Below are positions 52,505 through 61,436 of a stretch of DNA of 64,000 nt, piece by piece. Within the stretch, counting starts at the first letter, position 1. The number at the start of each line of letters is the position of its first letter. The translations under genes and the position numbers were made by a program. Location: contig CAYPEJ010000013.1 of the NCBI GenBank assembly GCA_964409685.1, forward strand, positions 1 to 64,000. Direction: 5' to 3'. The notes under the pieces were generated by a model. The model did not search any database, had not been told where the DNA came from, and saw only the letters and a list, made by a program, of their open reading frames with translations. This DNA comes from Clostridium_AI sp964409685 (GTDB lineage Bacteria; Bacillota; Clostridia; Lachnospirales; Lachnospiraceae).

Positions 52505-53446
52505 CTACTTGATTGTTATCATTGAGTTTATACCTTCTGCATTCATGGAATAGAACGTAATATCCTCCAATACTTCTTTGCTCTTCCTTTCAAGTACTTC
52601 ATTTACAAGAAGCATTGGATGAGTAGTTCCGAAGAAGTTGTCGGTACTTTTCATAATATAGAAGGTTTCCTCTTCTTGTTTACCGTAACCACACACTTTT
52701 AAATCCCCTTGGATTGCAGTACATCCTAAAAGATGTTTGAAACGTAAGGTTTTGTCATCTGAATTTTTATAGCAGTCTTTATAATTCACGATTTCTCCGT
52801 AAATATGAGCTCCACGCGCCTGTGCACTTTCGAGTGGTTCTAATACAAGGGCAGCACTACCTTCTATGTACAAATTAGCACTTTCGTATAATGGATTACT
52901 CTTATAAGCTGTAAATAATTTTTTCCCATAATCTCCTAGACAGGAATCGGATGCACAAACAAGAACCGATTCTGCTCGTCCTTCTTCTAGTAGTTCAACC
53001 CCTTCGATTATAGCATCTAGCGCTGCATTCAAACCAGTGCCGATGGTATAATTAACCCCCTTTGTGCCAAACTGAATTGCTAGATTTCCTGCGAACATAT
53101 TCATTACAACCTTTGGAATCAACAATGGTGAAACTTGTCCCACTTCATAATAGGTTGGAATTTCTTCTGACATCGTTGCTACACTTCCAAATGTTGATGC
53201 TGCAATGATACTTTTATGGTCACAATCTCCATAGGTTGCTATCCCTGCATCTTCAACAGCCTTTGTCGCTACTAATATCCCTAATTGAATGTAACGGTCA
53301 ATACGCTTTCTTGTTTTGCGATCTAAGACTTTAAAAACTTCATCCTCAACACGAATTTCTTGATAATCTGTGCTATTTACTTGCATTTTATCTTGATAGT
53401 TTGATGGTACTTGTTTTCCGATCCCTGTTATTACAATTCTCTTCAT
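52505..53446 (-). CDS. Short ketosynthase-like protein lacking the active cysteine
   Basis: A 313-residue beta-ketoacyl synthase homologue. The N-terminal thiolase half is clear (RIVITGIGKQVP, AASTFGSVATM, GVNYTIGTGLNAALDAIIEG, SVLVCASDSC, EGSAALVLEP). At the place of the nucleophile cysteine (normally TAC) it has T-G-Leu139. The C-terminal half is shortened and lacks the HGTGT and final NFAFGG motifs. This recalls the chain-length-factor partner of type II polyketide systems. It follows the full ketosynthase by about 60 bases, so a heterodimer is plausible. Start at ATG 53446 (AAGGGA upstream) rather than the TTG at 53455. Confidence 0.8.
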   Translation of the reverse strand: MKRIVITGIGKQVPSNYQDKMQVNSTDYQEIRVEDEVFKVLDRKTRKRIDRYIQLGILVATKAVEDAGIATYGDCDHKSIIAASTFGSVATMSEEIPTYYEVGQVSPLLIPKVVMNMFAGNLAIQFGTKGVNYTIGTGLNAALDAIIEGVELLEEGRAESVLVCASDSCLGDYGKKLFTAYKSNPLYESANLYIEGSAALVLEPLESAQARGAHIYGEIVNYKDCYKNSDDKTLRFKHLLGCTAIQGDLKVCGYGKQEEETFYIMKSTDNFFGTTHPMLLVNEVLERKSKEVLEDITFYSMNAEGINSMITIK

Positions 53447-53507
53447 ACCTTCCAATCCCTTCTTATTTACATGTTTACTTTTACCTATTTACTTTCACAT
53501 GTTTGAT

Positions 53508-54695
53508 TTACATACTTACACGTTTTAAAATTAGCGTGGCATTTTGTCCACCAAATGCGCAAGTATTATTCATCGCCGTTTCCAATTTTGCTGGCTTTCC
53601 TTCAAACACATAATTTAATGGGTAATTCTCATCAGGTGTATCTAGATTTGCTGTTCCTGGCACAAATTGTTCGTGTAGTGCATAACTGCAAATGATAGAT
53701 TCCACCATTCCACATGCTCCGATCAAATGTCCTGTCATAGACTTTGTAGCACTTACATATGGTTGATTTTCTCCAAATACACGCAATAAGACTTTGGATT
53801 CTACTTCATCATTAATTCTAGTTCCTGTACCATGGGCATTAAAATAATCAATTTTATCTCCTGGAATCTGCGCTTCCCTTAAAGCATCTCGAACTGCGAT
53901 TTCTGCCCCAATCCCTTCTGTATCAGGTGCCGTAATCTTTTGTGCGTCACAACTTGCTCCAAAACCTACGACTTCACAATAAATTTTCGCATTTCTCTTC
54001 ACTGCATGTTCGTATTCTTCCAGTACAATGGCACCAGAACCTTCCCCTAATACAAATCCATTTCGACGTACATCAAATGGCATAGAACCACAATCTTTAT
54101 CCTCACTAGGACTTAAGATCCCAAGTATCTGAAAACTTGCTACACCAAACTGGGATACTGGTGCTTCCACTCCTACTACATAGGAGATATCGGATTTTCC
54201 CTCTTTAATCGAGCGAAATGCTTTTCCAAGGCAATAAATAGAGGAAGAACACGCTCCCACAATAGTAGTACTTCTTGCGTTTACCCCATATTTATCTGCA
54301 AGTTTGCTAGTCACCTTTCCTGGAAGAATCTTAAATAACTCTCCATCATCAATTGGCTTTTGTTCTATAATATGATCACAATACACTTGTGCCTCGCCGA
54401 TTCCATTTCCAAGAACAATCGACACTCTATCCTTTTCTATGGCTTGTTGGTCTAAGCCTGCATCCTCAAACGCCTCTTGTAATGCATGATCTGCAAACGC
54501 ACCTAATCTTCCCTCTGGTGTTTCTTTTTCCACTCTACCTATTAACTTTACACTAGTCGGTTTTTGTAAATCCACTGGCCAATCTACATTCGAAAATCTG
54601 CTTTCGTTCCTTTTTACTCTTTCCCATGTTTCTTTCGCTGAAAATCCTAAAGGAGTGATTGCTCCCATCCCTGTAATTACTACTCTTTTACCCAT
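53508..54695 (-). CDS. Beta-ketoacyl-ACP synthase (FabF-like)
   Basis: A 395-residue condensing enzyme with all three catalytic residues in context: VGACSSSIYC (Cys about 149), FNAHGTGTRINDE (His) and SMTGHLIGACG (His), ending NNTCAFGGQNATLILKR. It would extend acyl chains on the carrier protein encoded next to it. GGGGAAG 7 bases upstream supports the ATG at 54695; the frame also has a GTG at 54710. The neighbours suggest a dedicated pathway, not the housekeeping fab cluster, as no malonyl-transferase or dehydratase is here. Confidence 0.92.
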   Translation of the reverse strand: MGKRVVITGMGAITPLGFSAKETWERVKRNESRFSNVDWPVDLQKPTSVKLIGRVEKETPEGRLGAFADHALQEAFEDAGLDQQAIEKDRVSIVLGNGIGEAQVYCDHIIEQKPIDDGELFKILPGKVTSKLADKYGVNARSTTIVGACSSSIYCLGKAFRSIKEGKSDISYVVGVEAPVSQFGVASFQILGILSPSEDKDCGSMPFDVRRNGFVLGEGSGAIVLEEYEHAVKRNAKIYCEVVGFGASCDAQKITAPDTEGIGAEIAVRDALREAQIPGDKIDYFNAHGTGTRINDEVESKVLLRVFGENQPYVSATKSMTGHLIGACGMVESIICSYALHEQFVPGTANLDTPDENYPLNYVFEGKPAKLETAMNNTCAFGGQNATLILKRVSM

Positions 54696-54716
54696 AACAT
54701 ACTTCCCCACTTTCCT

Positions 54717-55097
54717 CTACATTACATTTTGAAATACCTTTGTCATGTAATTAATGGTTATATAAGAATATAAATCTTTTGCTTGAATCTCCCCTGCTTC
54801 AATATCATCTCTTCCCAAAGAGATTTTCATTTTTTCAATTCCTGCTTCAGTGATATATCCTGAAGGGTCAATGAATTCTTCCATGGTAAGTCCTCCACGA
54901 AAATCTTCGTATATCATCTGCATGGTGACTTTTTTGTCTTCTAACTTACTTACTTTATACAGTGCATCCAAGATATCCAAGGATTCTGCATCTAATTCGT
55001 CAATTAAACTTACTTCATCTCCGATTTCTTCGACTTCTAGTTCTAAGATTTCTGCTACTACTGACTTAATAACACCTTTTAATCTTTCATCTAACAT
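54717..55097 (-). CDS. Acyl carrier protein-like, extended
   Basis: A 126-residue protein. Residues 1-75 match an acyl carrier protein: LKGVIKSVVAEILELEVEEIGDE, then LIDELDAESLDILDALYKVS with Ser39 as the expected phosphopantetheine site. Ordinary ACPs end near 80 residues; here a further 50 residues (including GYITEAGIEKM) follow, with no known domain. GGAGG 7 bases upstream supports the ATG at 55097. A dedicated ACP between a ketoreductase and a ketosynthase is typical of specialised type II pathways. Confidence 0.88.
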   Translation of the reverse strand: MLDERLKGVIKSVVAEILELEVEEIGDEVSLIDELDAESLDILDALYKVSKLEDKKVTMQMIYEDFRGGLTMEEFIDPSGYITEAGIEKMKISLGRDDIEAGEIQAKDLYSYITINYMTKVFQNVM

Positions 55098-55110
55098 ACT
55101 CATTCCTCCA

Positions 55111-55842
55111 TTATCCGATTGATAGTGCGCTCCCTGCACCACCACCAACTACAATATTTTCCCCTGTTATGTAACAAGCTTCTTCTGATATTAAAAATGC
55201 AACAACCCCAGAGATATCCTCTGGCTTTCCAAATCTACGAAGTGGAATCATTTTCTTTATGCCTTTTCCTGTCTTCGCTCTGGACTCTATGGTCATCTCA
55301 CTTTCAATCATACCTGGACTGATACAGTTTACTCGTATTCCAAAACGTCCTAACTCTGCTGCTAACCCCTTTGTAAACCCAATAATTCCACTTTTTGCAG
55401 CACAGTAGTCTACGATTCCTGGCATTCCATACATTCCAGAAACCGATGAAAAATTTAGAATCACTCCTTCTTGTTGATCCAACATATGAGGCACTACTGC
55501 CCTACATGTTGAAAATACACTTGTTAAATTTGTAGCAATCGTCTTATCCCATGTTTCCTGTGATTTTTCTACAAATAAGGACAAATCCATAGTTCCAACG
55601 CAATTGATTAATACATCAATCTTCCCTTGCTCTTGTATCACGCGATCTACTACTTCTTGTATCGACGTCGAATCTGTTACGTCACAAGCAATTGGAACCA
55701 AATGTTCATCTGCCAGCTCATCAAGATGTTCTTTATGATTTCGATAGGTAGCATAGATTAGCATGTCCTTCGAAAGAAGCGTTTTTACCACTTCTGAACC
55801 TAATGCACCTGAACCGCCAAATATAAGTACATTTCGTCTCAT
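55111..55842 (-). CDS. 3-oxoacyl-ACP reductase-like SDR
   Basis: A 243-residue short-chain dehydrogenase with the NADPH-binding motif GGSGALGSEV, NCVG, and the catalytic Ser-Tyr-Lys (NFSSVSGMYGMPGIVDYCAAKSG), ending in the FabG-like ISEEACYITGENIVVGGG. It would reduce the 3-keto group after condensation. It is the first gene of the four-gene operon; a GGTGAAGG site precedes the ATG. Confidence 0.93.
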   Translation of the reverse strand: MRRNVLIFGGSGALGSEVVKTLLSKDMLIYATYRNHKEHLDELADEHLVPIACDVTDSTSIQEVVDRVIQEQGKIDVLINCVGTMDLSLFVEKSQETWDKTIATNLTSVFSTCRAVVPHMLDQQEGVILNFSSVSGMYGMPGIVDYCAAKSGIIGFTKGLAAELGRFGIRVNCISPGMIESEMTIESRAKTGKGIKKMIPLRRFGKPEDISGVVAFLISEEACYITGENIVVGGGAGSALSIG

Positions 55843-55944
55843 TCCTTCACCCCTTTAATTTTTGATATCTATATTTTATCATATATATTGCCTTTTAAAT
55901 ATCTTAATCTGTATTGAACTGCATAAAACTGCATAGAAATAGAA

Positions 55945-56006
55945 AAAGAACTGATTTTATCTGAATAGCATATTACTTAATGCCTACTGGATAAAAACAG
56001 TTCTTT
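55945..56006 (-). terminator. Terminator after the iron alcohol dehydrogenase
   Basis: AAAGAACTG (55945-55953) pairs with CAGTTCTTT (55998-56006), and a second pairing of TTATC with GATAA lies inside. A/T runs flank both sides. Confidence 0.65.
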
Positions 56007-56024
56007 CTCTTTTATTCTATATGA

Positions 56025-57194
56025 TTAGAAATCAACTTTTGTTCCGTAATATGTGCAAACAAATAGTTTTTCCATTACTTCTGGTGTAATCTCTCTTGGA
56101 TTAGAACCTGTACATGCATCGCTAACTGCTAATTCTGCAATCTTAGCAACTTTTTCTTTGAATTCGTCTTCGTTAATGCCGAATTCTTGTAATGTTAATG
56201 GAATATTCATGCTCTTATTCATCTCTTGAATCTTTTCGCATAATTTATCAACTAATTCATCATCAGAGCCTGTGATTCCCATTGTTTTAGCAATATCTAC
56301 ATATCTATCTTTACATGCTACTGCATTGTACTGAATTACATAAGGAAGATAAATGGCATTGGCACATCCATGTGGAATATGTCCTGTACTAAATGCAGCA
56401 CCTGTCTTATGTGCCATAGAATGTACGATACCTAATAATGCATTGGAGAATGCCATACCAGCTAGACATTGTGCATAGTGCATCTGCTCTCTTGCCTTCA
56501 TATCGCCTTCATAAGAATCTTTTAAGTACTCATCCACCATAGCAATGGCTTTTAATGCTAATGGATCGGTAAATGGTGAATTGCATGTAGAAACATAAGC
56601 TTCGATTGCATGAGTCAATGCATCCATTCCAGTATGTGCTGTTAATTTCTGTGGCATAGATTCTGCTAACTCAGGATCTACGATCGCGATATCTGGTGTA
56701 ATGTTGAAATCAGCTAATGGATATTTTACGCCTGTGCTGTAATCTGTAATAACAGAAAATGCTGTTACTTCTGTAGCGGTTCCAGATGTAGATGGAATTG
56801 CAACAAATTTTGCTTTCTGACGTAATGTTGGGAAAGAAAATGGTACAATTAACTCTTCAAATTTTGCATCTGGATATTCATAGAATGTCCACATTGCTTT
56901 TGCAGCATCAATTGGAGAACCTCCACCCATAGCAACGATCCAATCTGGTTGGAATTCTCGCATAATCTCTGCACCACGCATAACAGTTTCAACAGATGGG
57001 TCTGGCTCAATATTCTCAATTAATTTCGTTTCCATTCCTGCTTCTTCTAAATATGTAACAACTTTGTCTACAAAGCCTAAACGCTTCATGGTTCCTCCAC
57101 CAATAGCAATAATAGCTCGTTTTCCCTTTAGTGATTTAAGATTTTCTAACGCATTCTTTCCGTAATAAACATCTCTTGGTAGTGTAAATCTCAT
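56025..57194 (-). CDS. Iron-containing alcohol dehydrogenase
   Basis: A 389-residue group III dehydrogenase, likely NAD(P)H-dependent reduction of an aldehyde to alcohol in fermentation. The motif GGGSPIDAAKAMW binds the cofactor; the iron-ligand segments are GMDALTHAIEAY and GIVHSMAHKTGAAFSTGHIPHGCANAIYLPYV. The frame starts with a GTG at 57206, but GAGGTG lies 9 bases before the ATG at 57194. Substrate (ethanol, butanol or propanediol type) is not resolved. Confidence 0.94.
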   Translation of the reverse strand: MRFTLPRDVYYGKNALENLKSLKGKRAIIAIGGGTMKRLGFVDKVVTYLEEAGMETKLIENIEPDPSVETVMRGAEIMREFQPDWIVAMGGGSPIDAAKAMWTFYEYPDAKFEELIVPFSFPTLRQKAKFVAIPSTSGTATEVTAFSVITDYSTGVKYPLADFNITPDIAIVDPELAESMPQKLTAHTGMDALTHAIEAYVSTCNSPFTDPLALKAIAMVDEYLKDSYEGDMKAREQMHYAQCLAGMAFSNALLGIVHSMAHKTGAAFSTGHIPHGCANAIYLPYVIQYNAVACKDRYVDIAKTMGITGSDDELVDKLCEKIQEMNKSMNIPLTLQEFGINEDEFKEKVAKIAELAVSDACTGSNPREITPEVMEKLFVCTYYGTKVDF

Positions 57195-57221
57195 AATATT
57201 GTTCACCTCATATATGCACTT

Positions 57222-57238
57222 TTGTATACTTTTAACAA
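57222..57238. promoter_or_regulatory. Rex-like inverted repeat in the dehydrogenase leader
   Basis: TTGTATACTTTTAACAA has the outer TTGT..ACAA of Rex (NADH-sensing repressor) sites but is one base shorter than the consensus. It lies 10-26 bases after the predicted start of transcription. Confidence 0.3.
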
Positions 57239-57254
57239 ATCGTATACTACAATT

Positions 57255-57283
57255 ATTATAACATTTTCATTTACAAGATACAA
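57255..57283 (-). promoter_or_regulatory. SigmaA-type promoter for the iron alcohol dehydrogenase
   Basis: On the minus strand: TTGTAT, 17 bases, TATAAT. Confidence 0.75.
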
Positions 57284-57317
57284 TTGCTTTTTGATTTTTT
57301 GCATTCTATTTGTGCAA

Positions 57318-57380
57318 TATAAAACAAAGTGTGTGTTCCATACACTCTCGCGTCTTATCTACTACGAGGAACACACACTT
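57318..57380 (-). terminator. Terminator after the cohesin-like gene
   Basis: A perfect 12-base stem (57328-57339 with 57369-57380, AGTGTGTGTTCC). On the minus strand TTTGTTTTAT follows. It precedes the dehydrogenase promoter. Confidence 0.75.
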
Positions 57381-57404
57381 TTGCCAACGCAAATAAATTT
57401 GCTA

Positions 57405-57489
57405 TAGCCGAGGGGGATTCGCTGTTTCTCAAGCGAATATCTTCCTTTCCCCCGAGTACGCATCCTGCCCCTGCTTTTTAGGGGCTATT
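57405..57489. other. Structured segment with mutually exclusive pairings
   Basis: ATAGCC (57405-57410) can pair with GGCTAT (57484-57489). Inside, GGGGG (57413-57417) pairs with CCCCC (57450-57454) around the hairpin ATTCGCT/AGCGAAT. GCCCCT (57468-57473) can pair with AGGGGC (57481-57486), which competes with the outer stem. The segment is much richer in G and C than its surroundings. No known riboswitch class was recognised. Confidence 0.45.
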
Positions 57490-57494
57490 TTGAT

Positions 57495-58223
57495 TTATGC
57501 TTCTTTCATTACATTTATCTTATATTGTTTTTCTACACCTGATAAAGAGGTTACTGTGATGACAACGGTATTTTCACCTACTTGGAAATCTTCATTTCCT
57601 GTAATGGTAACAACACTATCACTGTCAGATGGTATAGCACTTAATACGATATCAAATTCGTCGCTTCCAACTGTCATACTATATTCGCACACATCACTTG
57701 CAAACTCTGGTGTTAATGTCTCTGGAAATACTTCTAAGCTTTCTAAAGAAGCATCTTTGCTTTCTGCATTATTATTCACAACCGTTACTTTTGCAGTTGT
57801 TTCATCTACTTCTGTAATCTCAGTATTATTTTCTTCTTCTACATACATTTCCTGTACTTTAAAAGAACTTGTTCCAACTTCTAAGGCTGTAAATGTGATG
57901 GAATAAGAGACTTCATAAGCTCCTTCTTCAAAGAGCTGTGATACTCTTAATAACCCTGTAGAACCTGTAATGGCATCACTTGATGCAGATTTAAATTCTA
58001 AGATAGAATCATCATACGCAATATAAGCATCTACAGAACGCATAGCCACATCCCCTTTTACAGTAACTTCTACGGTAACATCATCACCCTTTTTCACTGT
58101 CTCATTGGCAGTTTTCACTTGAAAACTTACCTGTTTTGCTTCTGATGGCATGTTCTTTACTGCAAATACACCAGCTACTACTAATAGAAGAGAACATATT
58201 AATATTGTCTTTTTAAACTTCAT
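57495..58223 (-). CDS. Secreted cohesin-like and cadherin-like beta-sandwich protein
   Basis: A 242-residue protein with a signal peptide (about 1-30). Residues 31-150 resemble a cohesin domain (VKKGDDVTVEVTVKGDVAMRSVDAYIAYDDSILEFKSAS). Residues 157-242 fit the cadherin-like beta-sandwich repeat (ASLESLEVFPETLTPEFASDVCEYSMTV, VGENTVVITVTSLSGVEKQYKI). The same beta-sandwich type ends the upstream wall hydrolase, and the genes are 12 bases apart, so both are probably surface proteins that act together. An AGGAGGT site precedes the ATG. Confidence 0.82.
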   Translation of the reverse strand: MKFKKTILICSLLLVVAGVFAVKNMPSEAKQVSFQVKTANETVKKGDDVTVEVTVKGDVAMRSVDAYIAYDDSILEFKSASSDAITGSTGLLRVSQLFEEGAYEVSYSITFTALEVGTSSFKVQEMYVEEENNTEITEVDETTAKVTVVNNNAESKDASLESLEVFPETLTPEFASDVCEYSMTVGSDEFDIVLSAIPSDSDSVVTITGNEDFQVGENTVVITVTSLSGVEKQYKINVMKEA

Positions 58224-58235
58224 AGATAGTACCTC

Positions 58236-60575
58236 CTAACTTGCTTTTCTTGAGATCTTAACTTTATAAGTTGTTTTCGTACCATTTCCAGCTGTACATA
58301 CAAGAGAAATTGTTGTTGTTTTTCCTGCTGTTAAATTGTAAGTGCCTTTCCCTGAGATCGTTGCATAAGCACTTACTGGTGTAGCATCTACTGTAACAGA
58401 AGAAATGCTGTTATCAACAACCATTGTATAATTGGTATCCGTATAATTAAATGTTGGTGTTAATGCTAGAGATTTACTTCCATTTTTAACAGTAATGCTT
58501 TTCACATAACTATTTGGATTTCCTTGACTAGCTGGTAATTTACAAGGGCTAGATGGCATATTGTCGTATACTGGAATATAGAATACAAAGGAATCTTTTG
58601 TAATACCCATATTCGTATAAGACTTAAATGTGCTCTTCGCTTCACTTGTTGGTGCCTGTACATTTGTCATATATTGATGTGAATACAACGGTGAATATAC
58701 GACATTAAATTTTTGGAAATGAACTGTATTTTGTCCTTTTGCAATATAGGATGATGCAATATATTGTGCACCGCCTACAATTGCTTTATATGGTGTTGTC
58801 CAAGGACGATTGTAGGTGGAACCCGAACTTGCATATTTTAAACCATTGGCAATCGCTTGTCCTGTTGAACTATCATAAGCTCCGATATTAAAGAAATTAT
58901 AGTATCCTTCATATCCAGAATAAGTCCCTGAGGAAGCACCACTTCCACTTGTTCCAAGTTCTTGTTTCGAACGGATACTTAAGAAATACGGGCTTACGTT
59001 ATTAATTTTACCTGCATCCATAAATGCATCTACATAAGTTCCAGTTACTTTATTGCCTGTTATTTTATCCGTTACATTATACGAATTTTTCATAAAGGTA
59101 TTGGATAAAATACTTTCTACTACCTCTTCTTTTTGACGTTTATCATAAGCTAATGATTCAAATTGCCATATCGTATCTTCTGTTAATGAATTTCTTGGAT
59201 CCATATAGTATGCAATTACGTCTGCATTGGCCGTGTACCAGTTACTTCCATCGCATAAGGTATACTGGTCAGTCGCCCAATTATAGGCACCAGAATCTGT
59301 TGACAAATAGGAGAACGGGGCACTATATGTGCTTACTGCTCCTCCTTTTGGTTGATTACTTTGAATCGTATTTTTACCAAATTTGCTTTCATTTGCAATT
59401 ACAGTATCCCAGTTAAGTCCTGTATCAATGGCTACAAAGTGCCAATCTGGATACTTTTCATGTAATTCCTTAATAGATGCTTTGTAACTAGAAGGAAATG
59501 CTGCTAATTCCTCTTGAAATTCAGCATCAGAAGGTATTTCTACATTAGATGCTAAAATATAACCTGTGTAGGAAGTGCCTGATAACGTAAAGCTACATTT
59601 ATACCACTGCTTATTTAATACCGTTAAAGTTGCTTTCACTATTAGTTCTTGACCTTTTGGAACTGTTGCAACATTGGTTGACATACTAGCCGCAATCTTC
59701 TTACAACTTGCTTTCGTTTTCATAACTGCAGGAGTTTTGGTTGCATCGGATGCTGTTGCTGTTACTGATGTTAAGCAATCTAATTTTACATAACCATTCA
59801 TTCCCTTTTTGTTTACATTAGCTGTAACTAGTGCCCACTTCACTCCTCGCACAGTAAGAGTTCCTCGAATGATAACATTTTGATTCTTTTTCAATGTTGC
59901 TCGCTTTGTATCATAGGTGTTAGCTGTTTTATACATTGGAAGTGACGTTGATTTTACAACTGCCAAATCATACTTTGTCTTTTCCACTGTCGTACTATAA
60001 ATTTTGATATACTGAGCAACAACATAACCTCTAACCGTCTTATCATTTACCGTCGCACTAACTCGATACCATGTTGTACCAGATACAACTTTCTTTCCTA
60101 TTACTAATACATACTGTGAGTTTTTCAATTTTGCAACGATGGATGAGTTTGTTGACGTTGAACTTCTAAGATTCAACGAGGAAGCATTCACATATCCGAA
60201 CCGTTTTAAAAATGAACTGCTCGAACTAGATGAGCTTGAAGATGATGAAGATGTGGTGACACTAATATATTCTGCACTTACATAACCAGTGACTTTCTTA
60301 CTATTCACACTTACCGAAATCTTGTACCACTTTGTCCCGCTAGAATCTTTGGTATCTCCTAAAATCGTAACGGTAGTTCCTTTCGAAATCTTGGCTAAAA
60401 TATCTCCGCTTGTGGACGCTTTGGATCGAACATTTAGGCTTGTAGCTGTAACCTTACCCGTTGATGCCGCACTACTCCATCCATATTTGGTCGCTGCAAG
60501 GCAAAACATGGAAATACAAACAAATACAACAAACGTGACTGCGTAAATCCAATTTTTCTTTTTCATATTCGACAT
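58236..60575 (-). CDS. SH3-repeat glucosaminidase-type cell-wall hydrolase
   Basis: A 779-residue secreted protein. A signal or anchor helix (about 7-30) is followed by about four bacterial SH3 repeats (each with a T-x-L-N-x-R-S / G-x-V pattern). A Ser-rich linker (a run of serines near 115-125) separates the first two. Residues about 380-640 are a glucosaminidase domain (LHEKYPDWHFVAIDTGLNWD, FLSIRSKQELG, YNFFNIGAYDSSTGQAIANGLKYA). A cadherin-like beta-sandwich ends the protein. It would cut peptidoglycan glycan strands. Confidence 0.9.
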   Translation of the reverse strand: MSNMKKKNWIYAVTFVVFVCISMFCLAATKYGWSSAASTGKVTATSLNVRSKASTSGDILAKISKGTTVTILGDTKDSSGTKWYKISVSVNSKKVTGYVSAEYISVTTSSSSSSSSSSSSSFLKRFGYVNASSLNLRSSTSTNSSIVAKLKNSQYVLVIGKKVVSGTTWYRVSATVNDKTVRGYVVAQYIKIYSTTVEKTKYDLAVVKSTSLPMYKTANTYDTKRATLKKNQNVIIRGTLTVRGVKWALVTANVNKKGMNGYVKLDCLTSVTATASDATKTPAVMKTKASCKKIAASMSTNVATVPKGQELIVKATLTVLNKQWYKCSFTLSGTSYTGYILASNVEIPSDAEFQEELAAFPSSYKASIKELHEKYPDWHFVAIDTGLNWDTVIANESKFGKNTIQSNQPKGGAVSTYSAPFSYLSTDSGAYNWATDQYTLCDGSNWYTANADVIAYYMDPRNSLTEDTIWQFESLAYDKRQKEEVVESILSNTFMKNSYNVTDKITGNKVTGTYVDAFMDAGKINNVSPYFLSIRSKQELGTSGSGASSGTYSGYEGYYNFFNIGAYDSSTGQAIANGLKYASSGSTYNRPWTTPYKAIVGGAQYIASSYIAKGQNTVHFQKFNVVYSPLYSHQYMTNVQAPTSEAKSTFKSYTNMGITKDSFVFYIPVYDNMPSSPCKLPASQGNPNSYVKSITVKNGSKSLALTPTFNYTDTNYTMVVDNSISSVTVDATPVSAYATISGKGTYNLTAGKTTTISLVCTAGNGTKTTYKVKISRKAS

Positions 60576-61030
60576 AATATCACCTTTTTTTTAAGAATAC
60601 TTATACTATACCAATTCTGATATTCGATTTCAATAGGAAATTTGCATCTCATACTTTTCACTAATTTTTGTATATTTTTGTCCTTTTCAGCAAACTTCTG
60701 TTGTTGCAAATTTTCCAATTATATGCTAATATTAGGATAAGATGATTATTTGTTCAATTTAGAACGAAAATTGTTGCAACGAACTTATTAGTCATTGTAT
60801 CAATAAAAGACGAATTGATCATTTATTTTTGACATTCGCTTTTTATTCCAAGTTTTTAGTGTAGAAATATTGAAATAATATTCATTTTCTCATATGACAG
60901 TCAATATTTTTGCAATATTTATTAAGTAATGGTAAACTTTTAAGATTTAAACTTGTATATTTTTATAAAATATTTTACAATATTGTTATACACCAAAAAC
61001 TTACATAAAGAATAATGAGGGAGGAGAACC
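60576..61030. other. Divergent intergenic region between the wall hydrolase and the small HTH gene
   Basis: 455 AT-rich bases. A strong minus-strand promoter lies near the hydrolase. GTTGCAA occurs twice (near 60703 and 60770). No open frame with a ribosome site was found; nothing else recognised. Confidence 0.5.
60605..60633 (-). promoter_or_regulatory. SigmaA-type promoter of the SH3-glucosaminidase operon
   Basis: On the minus strand: TTGAAA, 17 bases, TATAGT, about 30 bases before the start codon. Confidence 0.8.
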
Positions 61031-61291
61031 ATGAAGAAGGAAAACTCAAAAGATTCAGCTGTATATAAGTATAATTACAGCAAACTGCTAGGAAAGATCA
61101 AAGAAATCTACGATACTCAAGAAAAATTTGCACTTGCATTAGGAATAGGACGAGTATCATTAAGCCAAAGATTAAATGGGAAATTAGAATTTTCTCAAAA
61201 TGAGATTTTAAAATCATGTGAATTATTGAGCATAAAAAAGAAAGACATTCCTTTATATTTCTTCGCTGAAGAAAATGTACCACAACAATAA
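61031..61291 (+). CDS. Small HTH protein (DUF739-like)
   Basis: An 86-residue protein with a helix-turn-helix (EIYDTQEKFALALGIGRVSLSQRLNG), like phage-type repressors of the DUF739 group, and FSQNEILKSCELLSIKKKDIPLYFF after it. A GAGGGAGGAG site precedes the ATG. It stands alone with its own terminator. Targets unknown; no prophage genes adjoin it. Confidence 0.82.
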   Translation: MKKENSKDSAVYKYNYSKLLGKIKEIYDTQEKFALALGIGRVSLSQRLNGKLEFSQNEILKSCELLSIKKKDIPLYFFAEENVPQQ

Positions 61292-61309
61292 TAGAACATC
61301 ATATATAGA

Positions 61310-61340
61310 AAACAAGTTTGTTCATACAAACTTGTTTTTT
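61310..61340 (+). terminator. Terminator after the small HTH gene
   Basis: AAACAAGTTTGT-TCAT-ACAAACTTGTTT followed by TTT. Confidence 0.9.
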
Positions 61341-61436
61341 ATTTTGCCTTATAGGGAAATTAGGGGCACAATTTCTCTTTTCTCTAATATAATATAATGA
61401 TAATGATTTTCATATGAATAAGAGAGGCGTGTAATA

